From positions 186,001-250,000 of the forward strand of contig NQMI01000051.1 of assembly GCA_002270565.1 (NCBI GenBank): a DNA stretch of 64,000 nt, written 5' to 3'. Made by a program: the position numbers and the translations under genes. Position 1 is the first letter of the stretch; every line of letters begins with the position of its first letter. Positions 36,297 through 48,762 of the stretch are shown here, piece after piece. A model generated the notes under the pieces. It was not told the DNA's origin, made no database searches, and was given only the letters and a program-made list of their open reading frames with translations. The DNA comes from Stenocarpella maydis (taxonomy: Eukaryota > Ascomycota > Sordariomycetes > Diaporthales > Diaporthaceae).

Positions 36297-39200
36297 TTAT
36301 GGCTTCGAAACCTGCTCCTTCCGGAAGAACTTGAAGAACCCGAAGGGGATGACCAGCTGGAACGCCAGGCATATCCAGAACCACTTCTCGGCGGCGCCGG
36401 GGAGGATGCCCTGGCTGAAGTCGGGGAAGGTGACGGTGGCGTACCGTGCGTTGGGACACGTCGCCCGGGCCAGCATGGTGACGGCGGATCCGATGGCCTG
36501 GGAGCCGATGAGCACCGCCAGCACGTGCTGCCGCGTCAGGGTGGCAAGGAGCATCATGCCCAGACCCACGCCCTGGATCGAGTCGAGGAGGCCGAGCCAC
36601 AGCCAGATGCAGCGCGACAGGATGGCGGACCCGACAGGCGAGCTGACCCAGGGCAAGTACCAGCCGATGCCGGACACACCCCAGAACATCTGGGCCCAGC
36701 GAGGGGCGCCAAGGCCGATGGCGAAGATGGGCAGGAGCCAGGTATGCTCGTCTGAGAAGAGCGAGAAGATGTACAGGATGATGGTCCACAGGACCAAGAA
36801 GAAGCCCAGCGCGAGTAGGAAGATGGCCCAGCCGGGGACGAACTGCGAGCCGAAGAGGAACTGCCAGTTACGGCCGTAGGGTGCCGAGAGCCAGTAATTT
36901 TGGATGATGATGGCGACGAAGAACCAGGGGACGAGCTTTCGGTGGAGGAGCGAGATGTACAGGCCGGGGATGGACTCGGGCGACTGGCGGTAGTAGTCGG
37001 GCAGGCCGAGGAAGAGGATGACGCCGACGGCCCACATCAAGATGGCCACGGGGACGCAGACCACGAGGGCGATGGGGACGCTTGTGTTGATGATGAAGGC
37101 GTTCACAGAGGCGGCGGACATGCCCACCAGCGAACCCCAGTACCAGAGCATCAGCGAGTAGACGGAGGCGATGCCGGCGACCATGATGGCACGAATGATC
37201 CATTGACGGGTTGGCGAGCCACCTAGGATGTGTCAGTAGATTGTCCAAGACGGGACGGGCCAGGGGGGGGGGCAAAAGAAGGTAGGTAGCCTTACCCTCG
37301 TCACCGAAGTTGAGCGCAAACATCACAGCTCCACTACTCGCTCCGGCGGCATAGAAGGCAGTTGCGGTAGTCCGCACCACACCTTGCACTGGGCCGTCGC
37401 CAACAAAAGGTGCAATACCCAGCAGCATGAAGGCCATGCCGAAGAACAGCCACGGCAGCGAGATGGCGTACAGAGACTTCAGGTTTCGGATCATGAACCA
37501 GTACCCGAGCGACGTGACCAGGTAGATGGAGCCGATGATGTACAGCTGGTCCGAGGTCTGGGACGAGACGCCCGTGAGCAAGACGATCTGGTACGAGTTG
37601 ACCGACATGATCTGCCCCAGCGCCATCAGGAAGGCGTAGACGGGCCAGTCGCCAATCCTAATTGAGAGGAGCCTGGTAGACGTCTGCGTTAGCGTTCTGT
37701 TTTCCTGACCGGCGTGACAGAAGGAGGGTTTCAACTTACTTCCTCAGGCCCGTGGGCGCCTTGTAGCCGTTGCCCAGCAAAAATTCATCATCAACATCTG
37801 GTCCGCTGGGTGAGCCCGCTTCCGTACTCATATAGGTCATGGTGCTGTGGGGAGTAATACTGCGATGTCGCTGCCTTCCCCGGCTAACAATTGACGAGTT
37901 TCTGCTCTTCCCATCCTTGCTCTCGGGCCTCTTAAGGCCCAGTCCGTTGGGGCTGCGCGCCCTGCTCACGTCGCGACGACCGAGCTTTGCGTCCCGGTAC
38001 CGCCGGAACCATTCCTTCTCGCTCTTCTTGAGGAACTCCTCGATACACAGTTCAGTATGCGAGTTCTTGGCCGTGATTGCCGATAGCTTCTGCTCGAACT
38101 CGGCGTAGAATTCGCCGTTGGTGTCGTTAAAGGTCAGGTCGACCTTCTGCAGCTTCATGTCTTGTCGCTCGCCAACGACGTCCGACAGCGAAAGCTGACT
38201 GCTGTTGCGGTTGCCCTGCTGGTAGAAGCTTGGCTGTGGGAGGGGCAGGCCTGCCACCGAGTCGCGCGAGTCTGGCAGGCCGGGGCTCATCGGACCGCCG
38301 TCGGCCTGAGCGCGCATGGCGAAGCTGTCGAAGCTAGCCACGCTGATGGCCGAGTTTCGGGCGGAACCGGGCTCGAGGTTGGTCCATGGGAACTTGGGCG
38401 TGTTGAGGTTTGGTGACGAGACACCGCTGGGCGACCGCAGGCCAGGAGAAGGAAGTCCAGCAGTCGAGGGGTCGGGGGAGACGTTGTGCAACAGCGAGCT
38501 GCGCACTGCTTGTGGCGAGGATATTTGGATCTGGAGGCCAGTGTTGGGTGTGGTTGGCCTGGATGTACCAGGCGTGTCTGGTCCATCCTGTTGGTGTGGT
38601 GCGGTGTTCAATGATAGCATTGACCTGCTTGTCAGCTTCTTCTTCTTGCTTGCCTCCTTGTTTGAGATACGGATCGACTCGTCGTAAAGACTGTCGATCT
38701 GGTGGATCCACTGCTTGACTGGGAAACGTTGCTTGGCACTCCATGCACGCATGAGTGCTCGCTTGGGCTGCTTTGAGTCCAGGGCCTCCTTGAGAGCATG
38801 CCTAAATTGATCCAGCAAGTGAGCAGGGGACATGGACTCGACAGTATACCAGAAACCAGGCATCTGACCAAGACCACCAACTCTGGCACCAACACCCAGG
38901 GCACCCTTCCTTCCGAACTCGACGGCGACCAGACCGAAGGGCTCGTCACGCGACGGAATGAGGGCGAATTCGGCGCCGCTGAAGATATAAGGCGGTAGCT
39001 GTGTGAACTCGGGCTTTGAGAACACACGCTTGGGGTAGACCTCCATGAGTTTGGCAAGCTTCAGGGCCGCAAACTTTCCGTACAAGTCAATAACGGGACC
39101 GACACAGATAAGTTGCGTCTTGGGGTACTTCTCCAGGATGCTGGGGAAGATATCGGCAATCAAATCAACACCCTTCTGGAGAGACCAACGACCGACAAAG

Positions 39201-42200
39201 ACGAACAGGTCGGCTGTTGGGTCGATCTCGAGGCCGGCCCATTCTTGAGCCTTGACTCGTAGATCTCCTCGTGCGGCCTCGAAATCGGCGTCGACCTCGA
39301 CACCATCCTTCTTGCTGCTTCCCTCATCCTTCTCGGGCTCCCAAGCCGCCGTATCTGAAGGATCTGGGTTGGGGAGCTGTCCAATGGACTTTAAACTCCA
39401 GAAGATAGGGTAACGAGCCAACGAACGGTCACCGTACTTCTTAGACACACCTACCGCACCAAAGCCACGCTGGTGGTAACGGAGGTAGCTTGCACCGGCG
39501 TGCAGGAGGTTGAAGACGGAACCGTACTGGACGTATTTCTTCACAACATCCATGGGCAGGCCGAACACATCGCAGACTTCCTTGGTTTCTTCGGGGCTGC
39601 GCATGGGCCAGAGTCCTTGGAACTCTGCGTTGTGCAGCGAGAGACAGACGGGGATGGTCTGAGGGAGCAGGTATAGAGGGGCGATGGCGCCGTGGTAGTC
39701 GTTGATGTGGTAGATGTCGACAGGGAACCGGCGGATGGTCTCGGCGATACAGCTGTTCCAGGCGGCGTAAAGGATACCAGACTCGACGTCATCCATTCTC
39801 GCGATGTAGGGCTCGGCCTTGGTCTGTTGACGAAAGATGGGCGCGTCGAGGAGAACATAGGTGATGTTCTTGTATCTGTGGTACTGGACGTGGACCTCGT
39901 ACGACTCTCCCATAATCTGCACGAACATGGACTCCGCCGGCTCGTCAATGGGGTAATCGATGCCGCCGATACACGGCACGACCCAGATTAGGTTGACGTG
40001 GTCCAGTGCCGTGCTCATCAGCTTGGCCATGACACCAAGACCACCAATTTTGATAGCAATCTTCCAGTCGTCAATGTTGTACTCCATGGTTGCGATCAGG
40101 ACTGTCCTCTTCTCGCCGGTGCCCCTGATGCCTGGCACTGGGGTTCCGGATGGCGAGGGAGACATGGCGCGCAGAGCGATGCTGTACTTCTCCTTCTTCT
40201 CGTTCCCGTTCGAGTCACCCTTGAGGATGGCACCGAGAGAGAGCCAGTTCCTGGGGTTCGTCTTGAAACCCCTCTGATTGACCTTGACCTGATAGAAACC
40301 ACGGACGTAGACCCAGCCGGCGAGGGCGGCCAAGACGATGGGAATGATACCGAGCAAGAAAAAGAGGAAGATCTGCATGTAGACGTTACCGGTAGGACGG
40401 GCCTCGATCTTCCAGGTTGAGTCGTGGACGACCAACGTGTAGGACAGGCCTGGCCACTCAGGAATCGACATGTTGAAGACGTTGGTTGACAGACTGCTTG
40501 GAGACAACCTGTCAAGAACGCCGTCCTGGTCAATGTCACCGTAGATAAAGGTTGTGTCAGGCTGACCGTCGGGGTTGATACCCCAGATGTTGACCTGCAC
40601 TGAAGCGGGCCACTCGCGCATGAAATGCATTTCCCAGGTGTGGTCAGCCACCAGAGCCATGGCGCTCGCTGCTCCACGGTCATATCCCCACATATTATAG
40701 TCACCATTCAGGAAGATGTGGGGGAATTGCCGCGCATACTTGACGTCGGAGCTGTCACCGTGCTGGATAAAGGCGGATGATCCCAGCGGCCTACTCCAGT
40801 ATTGGACCTGGACGTGCTTCCCGTACCAAGCCTGATCAGCGGTACCAGACCAGGTCTGGGCTGTGATCTTTTCGAACTCGCCAGTGTAGTCCGCCCAGTC
40901 GCTCCAGCTCGACCCGAAGTTCGTGCTGTACCGCCACTTCTGAGCGCCAGGGGCACTGTGGTTGACGTACATGACATCGTTGGCCACGTGGAGGAGGGTG
41001 GATGATTGGTTGGCAAGCTCAGGGAAGACAACAGGGTTGTTGGGCAGACCTCGTCTCAGGAGGAAATGGTCGGTGGCGCCAGTTGAAGTTCCACCCGTGC
41101 TCTCGGGCTCCTTGACTGTGAGCTTGTGGACGCCGTCGACGAGACCGGATAGGGTAGCAGACCAGACCCATATCGTGGGGATGTATCCCGTGAAACTTCC
41201 GGTGATTCCCTCGTCAACACTTGTGCAGGTGGGTTTTCCCAAAGTGGCAAGTTGCTTTGGTCCTGTGCCATCGATCCACGTCTCCACAGAGATGGACTGG
41301 GTGACCGAGTCGCAGTCCATCGCGGTCGAGAAGCCAATCTCGATGTCCACCTCATTTGCGGTGTTGACCGATGAGTCAATCTGGTAGTCGTGGCCGGGTG
41401 AGAACCTCGTGATCATGGGTCCCGGAGCTACCCACCGATCATCGGCCACGAGGACCTTGAACTCGTAAGGCTTCATGGTAATGCTGCTTATGCAACCCGC
41501 TGGGGCCGTGGTTCCGGTCCAATTCGTGTTGGGCACGGCAGAAGACTCAAGAGTGAAGGTGTCACTAGCGTCCATCAGGTTCTTCACATTGGTGTTGGCA
41601 TCGAACGGAGAGATGAAGGCGGTGGCGGCATCGTTGCAGTCGAACTTGTAGGTGGTCTCGTTAGGCTGGTTGTGAAAGACGAGCCATACGGGCTTGTTGG
41701 CATCGACAGAAGCAGAGACGTTCTTTTGTGTCGCGGTATTAAAGGCGCGGGCGACACTCCAGATGCCAAACTCGGTCATGGAAGCAGTGCCGTTGGGGTA
41801 CTTGTAAGACGTCTGATTGGCGAGCGCGGCCAGGAGCCATCCATGATCGAGGACTGGGTATTCTTTGCGCATGGCGAACATGTGCTTCATGGTGTTCCGA
41901 ATTGGGGCAGATGGGTCGCGGTGATCCAACGCCTGGGATGGGTCATGGCAACCCTCGCTTGCCTTCGTTGCAGGCCACTCGTTGTAGATTGAGCTTCCCA
42001 GAGCATAGCAGCCGTGTCTGTAGAATGCCTGAGATGGGGAGAACGCCTGACGACCGAAAACGTAGTTGGACGCGGTACTGTCGACCATGTAAAGGTCCTG
42101 TTCCTCTCCGTAATAGACGAGCGGAATGCCTGGCATCAAAAACGTCGTGACCATGTAGCCAAGCATCATGCGCTCTGTCCCCTTCTCGATTCCAGGCCAG

Positions 42201-43857
42201 CGGAAAACGTCCTGGTTCGTGACTCCGTAGAGATGGCGAGGGTCGAACTGGCCGCTGTTGGCATTGTAAAAATCATTAGACAGCACCATCTCGTTCCACA
42301 TCTCAACCCAGTGTGTCGGCAGATCGTAGCCAGCCTCCAGGTTTCCGGTCATGCCCAGGAATCGGGTCAGGAATCGATACACCGAGTAGTGGAATGCTCC
42401 TGCGTCGAGACCACTGTTTCCCGCAGGGCGAAGGAACATGCTGTCGGTGGAGGAGTCGTTCCAGACAGGTTCGAGGGACTGGGCCGTGTTGATATCGTCC
42501 ATCCACAAGTCCTTGGAGCGGCCACGTCCCAGCCAGATGGCTCCTAGTGTGTTACCTGAGGTGATTTCACCAACCACCATGAAGTTCGTCTTCCCGTGTG
42601 ATCTGGCACACTCGCGCAGTTTGGTACTGAAAGCAGCCTGCGCGTCGACTGTCACCTGCATGGCCTTGTCTATACGGAAGCCATCGATATCAAGTGCGGC
42701 GATGGTCATACACGAGAAGTGCTGCAGACGAGCAAGCACCGCAGGGTCCCACTCGCGCAGACGGTCTTGCACGGAAGCGAACTTGGCAAGCTGACGCTTC
42801 CAGTCGGGGAACACACCGAAAGCTTCAATGTCACCGTACTGATCGAAGTCACTGTTATAGCACCCCTTGAGTTTGGCAATGTCGGGGGCCGGCACCAGTT
42901 CGCCATTTTCATACCAGAAGGTGGGATAGTGACACGTCTCGTTGTAGTCGTTACCGATATCGAAGTCGAGGTATCGTCGAGATGTCTTCCACAGAACCTC
43001 GTGCTCCTGTTCCACAAATGGTGCACTTGTGTTCAGGTAACCTTTGAAACCGACAAGATCACCAAGGCTGCATTTCAAGACTGTGAGTGACTGATCATCG
43101 CTGCCGAGGTCCGGTGGCCACCCTTCCAGTTACTTACGTTGCCATGGTGTTGTCGAGAAGGACATACATTCCTCGCTTGTGGATCTCATCAACGACTGTC
43201 TGCCACATCGTGATGTTGCCGAAATGCTTGTCGAGAAGTGTGAGGTCCAGCGGCTAGACGGTACTGTCAGCACGTGCGATGGTGGGCGTGAGGACAAGCA
43301 ATGTGGGACCAATTCATCAGTGGTGACCTACTGAATATGCGTCTGCACCCCATGGCTGGTTGATAAAAGGTGAGCCGGCAATATAGATACCCTGCCCCCA
43401 TGGTCAGCACGTCGAGGCCCAAGGAAGACCAGCAAGCTGCTGCTCGCAGCAAGCCGCAGGAGGAAGAGGGCGTTGGCGGTCTCCAGCCGTGTAATACCTT
43501 GATGCCCATGCCGGCGATATAGTCCAAGGAGTCCACCAGTCCCTGGAGGTCACCGCCGTTGCGGATCTGAGTGCTCATCATATCGGTCTCGAAAAGCGTA
43601 TCGTTCGCATTGTCATTTGTTGGGTCGCCATTGACGAAACGATCCAGGAAGACGGTATAGAAGGGAAACCTCCAGTCATCCGGGGACTTTGTGTAGTTTG
43701 TTCGTTCTTCCACGCTGTAGTCGAGGGGGTTCGTTGCTGTCCTGTTCACATTAATATTATAGTCTACTTCAGAAAGAGTGAATTTGAGGCCGTGAACGAA
43801 GGTAGTAGAAGACGAGAAAAGAGCAATGGCGGAAAGCCACGCGAGAGAAAACATCAT
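36297..43857 (-). CDS. ags1: Cell-wall alpha-1,3-glucan synthase
   Basis: This large plasma-membrane enzyme makes cell-wall alpha-1,3-glucan. Six exons on the minus strand: 43857-43498, 43391-43332, 43253-43138, 43067-37740, 37672-37296 and 37222-36297, giving 2388 residues, the expected size. A signal peptide (residues 1-23) leads to an extracellular GH13 domain with catalytic-region motifs GFRIDKA (Asp312) and VVGEITSGN (Glu346), probably a transglycosylase. A single membrane span lies near 1080-1105. It is followed by a cytosolic GT5 starch-synthase domain (about 1180-1635) with KIGGLGVMAK, HINDYHGAIAPLYLLP and SRDEPFGLVAVEFGRKG. A Ser-rich linker and a multi-span C-terminal region (about 1960-2388) complete the protein. 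The first ATG of the MM pair is chosen. A GPI-anchored GH13 enzyme lies divergently upstream. Identification is secure. Confidence 0.95.
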
Positions 43858-46800
43858 CACCACACAACAACACACAGCTCACGGTGGTGTGAGCCGTGGT
43901 GAGCGTTTGGGGTGGTGATGGAACAATGGCAGAAAAAAAGAATGGCAGGGTGCTGAGAGTAGCACAACCAGAGTCTATCCTCCAACAAGAGCGAGTGACG
44001 ACGGCTATCAGCGACTGACAGAGGTGAAGATGCCGAAAAGAAAAAGGGAAGACATTGGGAGCTTCGGCGAGCTGCAATATCCCACCCTCGCACAACCCTA
44101 CCGTCGGGCCCTCCCACTCTGGACTGGGCCCCATCCCATGTTGACAGTGCGACCCCTGACCGGTCCAGCAGCCAGGCGCAGGAAGAGGAGGATTCGACCT
44201 TGCGTCTGCGTCTGCCTCCGCCTCCGGCTGGGCCGATCTAAACCCGGCCAAGCACTCGCTTGTAAGAAGGCGGTATCCACACGGCTGCAACAGGAGGGAT
44301 CCATGGGTACCCAGGTCCGCAGAAGTTCCCGAGAGAGAGCACCCATTTTCAGCCACACTGGGGATACAAACGCAGATGCGAGAAAGGGGGGCGGGGGTGT
44401 TGGAGGACCGGGGTCTCTGCTGCTTCGTCTGAGGCGGATTTCCTTCACGTCGCCTCGCAGGGCAGGGGGGCATGGCGTGGCGATTTGATTATCTCCTACG
44501 GACAGTGGCATTCCTGGGCGGCGCAGGTGGATACAGACCATAGTGTATACACTACACTGTACTAGGTGGCGGGCAGCCTGGACGTGTGGTCGGAACCCCT
44601 AGCGGCTCCTGAGTGGTGATTTGAGGGTGGTGATGAGGCGCGGCCGTTGATGGGAGCGGTTGAACGGTTTGAACGGTTGACGTGGAATGACTGAATGGCC
44701 CGGAGAAGTACCGGGAACATCTCTGCTGTCAAGCGTGGACCGAACAGGCCAGACCCCAGCATGGATCGAACCCTACGGTGCGCGGCCACGGGGCAGGTCG
44801 AGGACACACACTGTCTGTGTCTCATTCTCCTTTTGTCTGTTCTCACTTCCTTCTTCAGGACCAGTCCCAGGACCAGGTACCGGGTGGCGACGGGCGGACC
44901 GTCCAGCGTTATTCGCTGTGGTTTCGTCGCGTTTTAGGTTAGGGCGAATTTGTGGAGGGTTCCACAGAAGCCAATCCGAACATGCTGTGGGACAGGTTGT
45001 GTTCAGCTCCAATCCAATTCAATGGGTCTCTGGGCCTCCACCCCATCGCGAGCAGTCCGAGCCTGAGCCTGAGCCTGGGCCTCGTGGTGGATATTGGACC
45101 TGCCGGCATTCCCAAGTGCTGACCCGCGGGCAAGTCTGACTGCGCATATGCAGTGCGGCAGCGCGGCAGTGAGCACTGAGCAGAGAGTTCACACTCAGTC
45201 AATGGTGGACATCGTGATTCCCATGGCCCTATTCTGCCGCGAGGCTGAAGTTGGGTGCCGGGTGTGAGTCTTGTGGTCCAGAGGCTCATTCGAGAATTTT
45301 TGGGTTCTGATGAGATGGGCCAAGACGTAGAGGACTGTGGTATACTGTAGTACATAGGAGAATGATGATGTTGGGATGAGTGAATTCTCCTCCATGCGCG
45401 CTCTCGCGGACCGTGGACGGTGGGCCGTGGACCGCGGACCACAAGGCGTGAACCGCGTCGGTCAGAGACCTCGGCCGTTAAGAAGCAAAGCAGAAGCCGC
45501 CAACGCGCACGGATTGGTGATGCCGATCTGGATGAATGACGATCGCTGTGAACACAGTACATAATATGTTGTGGTCGATTAGTCAGCCAGTCAGCCAGTC
45601 AGTCAGTTCTGGCGCACCGCGTGTTCTGCTCCGTGCGGAGTACTGTACAGTCAGGACGGCGTCTAGGGCAGACCGTGTGCACACGCAGACCCAGAAAGGC
45701 GGGTTGAGAAAGTGCCCAGGTGTCGATGTACACTATGTACACTGCCACGGGAGGTAGATACTGGTGTATCTTGTGGTCAGGCAGGCGCTCGGGTATGTGG
45801 CCATGTATCTACGTATCTCCATCACGGTACGTATCTACGTATCTACACTACACTACATAGTACACTACATACACTACTAGTGGACCAGTACTCTGCCAGT
45901 CACGGTTCGGAAGATGGCAGATGGAACCAACGAGGCCAAATGAAAAGAAACAAGAAAAAAAATTTAAAAAAAAGCAGCGAGACCTGCAAGAACAGCAGGG
46001 CGTTTGCCCCAAGCTGCGAGAGAGAAATGATGATCATGCCTTGAAAAAGCAGGCGACAGGGCAGGCTGACAGGGGTATCAGGGCCGGCGACCAAGGCCGT
46101 GTGGGCCGCTTACAGGCACAAGACGCAAGGACACGCAGACAAGCTTATCGCTTTGGGTAAGGTGCCAGGGCAGCAAGATGGGCGTGCTGCAGTTGTGGCT
46201 GCGCTTCTCAGGGCCCCCCCTGCTGGCGTGCAGACGATACGAGGCCCTCATCGAGGGGAAAGGCGGTACTTCGTCAGGGGCTGCAGCCACTCAGGCGGAC
46301 GCTTCCCGAATCAGCGACTGCGGCCCTATCAGCGCATTAAGGTTTTGGCATAGTAAATCTCATCACTGTGCCCCTACCGTGTCTGCTGCTGTCGTCGGTA
46401 CATACCTCCACTAGTGTACAATACACTACGTGGGGGCTTGGTCCACCGTCGCACAGTCCAGATGCCCTGTCGCTGCTGTTTTCCCTTGGGCTGGGCCTGG
46501 TGCTCTTTTTTTTTGTTCCTTTCCTTCTTAACCGTGTTCTATACTTGGTATCAGGCTCCATCATGGCCCTGCCCAGCCTGTGCCCACTCGCTACCGCCTA
46601 GTTGACTCGCTTCTGGGCCATTTCCCTCATCCGCCTCTTCTTGTCTAAGCGCATGGCCCTTCCCCCCTCTCCCTTCCCCGCCCTGCTTGCCATGCTGCTG
46701 CCACCATCAACAAGCCGACCACTCCGTCTAGGTGTATGGTTTGCTGCCTGCCTTTCATTTCTTTCGCGTCGCCTCATATCCTCCCCCTCCTGCCTCATCC

Positions 46801-47387
46801 TCCCCCTTCTTTCCCCCCAGATGAGAAGTCGAGTCAGCCTGCTTGCTAGTACCTCAGTAGCTGGTACCAAGCCTCTTGCCCCCCTGGCCTTGCAAAGGGT
46901 CTGGGGGTTTTATGCAACAATGACAATGGCAGTGACATTTTGGAAAAATAACTTTAGACGAACGAGCCGTTGATCCCCTTTTCCGCCCGCCTTCCCTGTC
47001 TCCCGCTCACACGCACAGTGACACAACGTCAGAACGTACGTCTGTCTTTTTCCCCCTGTGCGTATGTGTGGCGGAGGATGTGGGTGTGTGATGTGGTGGT
47101 GTTCTGGACACGCACACAATCGCCCAGTCTCTTCCGTCCGTCTGTCGGTCTATCAGTCAAACCTGTCAGCCCATCGATCGGCAAACTCTAACAAAAATTA
47201 GCTTAGACGTCCTCTGCACTTGCTGATCTCAATCACACCTCTATTATCTCGCTGTCTTATCACGAGGTGGTCTGGGTACGAGACTAATAAACTGGAGAAA
47301 TGCTCGGTACGGCACACACCCGCCCACGCACAACACGCGCGCGCACACGCACACACAGAGAGAGGGAGATACTCCGTAGAGATTGAG

Positions 47388-47415
47388 ACACACACACACA
47401 CACACACACACACAC
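47388..47415. repeat. (CA)n microsatellite
   Basis: About fourteen CA units in the ags1/agt-like intergenic region. Confidence 0.75.
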
Positions 47416-47714
47416 CACATCACACCACACCACCCTCCTTCTCCAGACGCCCGCCCAGCAAGCCCTCGCTCCATCGCGCCCTCCATGCCATGCGCCAAAT
47501 CCGGCTATGGGGCCCCGACAGGTCACATCGCCGCTCATATCAGACCAACCATTCAGGCATGCCCTTGCAATCTCTGGATACGATACGGATAACCACCGGT
47601 CTACTTCCCCCAGACCAATGCCCACTCTCCAGCTTCTCGCTAGCACTAGCATAGGCGCGGTACAGTAAAGGGGCCGGAAGACTAGCGTCGTTGCTGTTTT
47701 TGGAAGCCTGTATC

Positions 47715-47717
47715 TTT

Positions 47718-47750
<33 letters not shown>

Positions 47751-47812
47751 CTCTCTCTCTCTCACTCACACACACACACACACTCTCTCTCTCTCTCTGT
47801 GTGTGTGTGTGT
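47715..47812. repeat. Compound CT/CA/CT/CA/CT/GT microsatellite
   Basis: Successive blocks are (CT)n 47718-47743, (CA)n, (CT)n 47751-47763, (CA)n 47767-47783, (CT)n and (GT)n 47799-47812. The second CA block and the terminal GT block are complementary, so the region could fold into a hairpin with a CT loop. Confidence 0.75.
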
Positions 47813-48762
47813 CTTGTCTGTGTCTCTGATTCTGTTCCTGTCTCTGTTCCTGATCCTTTTTTTTAAAAAAAAAAAAAGTTGTACAATGTCTGTCTGCCCG
47901 TCTGTAGGACAGAATATGGGTGTGATGTCTTGTACCCTGTACACGGTACCAGTGCAGCACCCCCAAGCTTATAGCAGATTATACCCGATCTTAATACCCT
48001 CGTCCACCATCCCACAAGCCTTATTCTGTAGCTTACTGCGCGTCCATTCTCACTCGAAGGGGCAAAACACAAACAGGGGGGGCTCACTCGATGCTGCAAC
48101 GTGACAGGCACCATCCCGGGACGCTTCTGGAAATCTCTGCCGGCCGTTCGGGGCAATCACAACAAATCATCTCTCGAGCGTTTGATTTCTTGGACCCTCC
48201 TTAGTAACGCCCCCCTCTGCGCTTGACGCTTGACAGGGCATGTCTCTCGCTTTCTCCGAGCTGCCGAGTAACCGCAAATACGCCGTCGTGCAAGAAGGGG
48301 AAAGATCACTGGGCAATTGTGGGACGGCTGGTGCTCGACTGCTGCTGGCCTACGTATTCAGAATACGGGGGGCGCGTCAGGTTACCCATACCCAGTCTGC
48401 TTTGTTGCTCGACCCCTGGTGATCTCTGGCGGGCCTCGGCGCATATCAGGACCACGAGACTGAACAAGCAATTTACCAACACTGACGGTCTTCCACGGAG
48501 GCCGATGCTTGTAGGTTTCCTCCATACCTACTCCAGTTCTTTCCCTTTACACACGATCCTCTTCTCTGCGGTCAAGTAGTCTTGGTCCTGCATCATCGTG
48601 CCTTGAGCCACACATTCGTTTGAACCCCTATTGGTGATTTGTTGTGCATAAGTTTGGAGGTTCTCACGACGCTCGCACCCTTCAACGCGTCGAGTCCCGA
48701 ACCCACAGGGAGCCCAGCCAGTTCTTTGTTCTATCTCGCCAACAACAAAACACACAGGCACC

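Larger units (their letters stand above)
43858..48762. promoter_or_regulatory. Long divergent promoter region, ags1 / agt-like gene
   Basis: This 4.9-kb stretch separates the two divergent glucan genes. No frame here has a family signature or sound exon structure. Contents are a CACTA-type short repeat zone (about 45820-45890), (CA)n at 47388-47415, a mixed CT/CA/GT block at 47715-47812, a T8-A13 junction at 47857-47877 and pyrimidine-rich DNA (46380-46820). It is by far the longest gap in the window, which fits extensive regulation of both flanking genes, though none has been shown. An untranslated RNA or a long leader cannot be excluded. Confidence 0.55.

Noticed and set aside
46602..46973. 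123-codon frame in the ags1/agt-like gap
   Set aside because: Composition follows the pyrimidine-rich DNA; no motif and no splice support.
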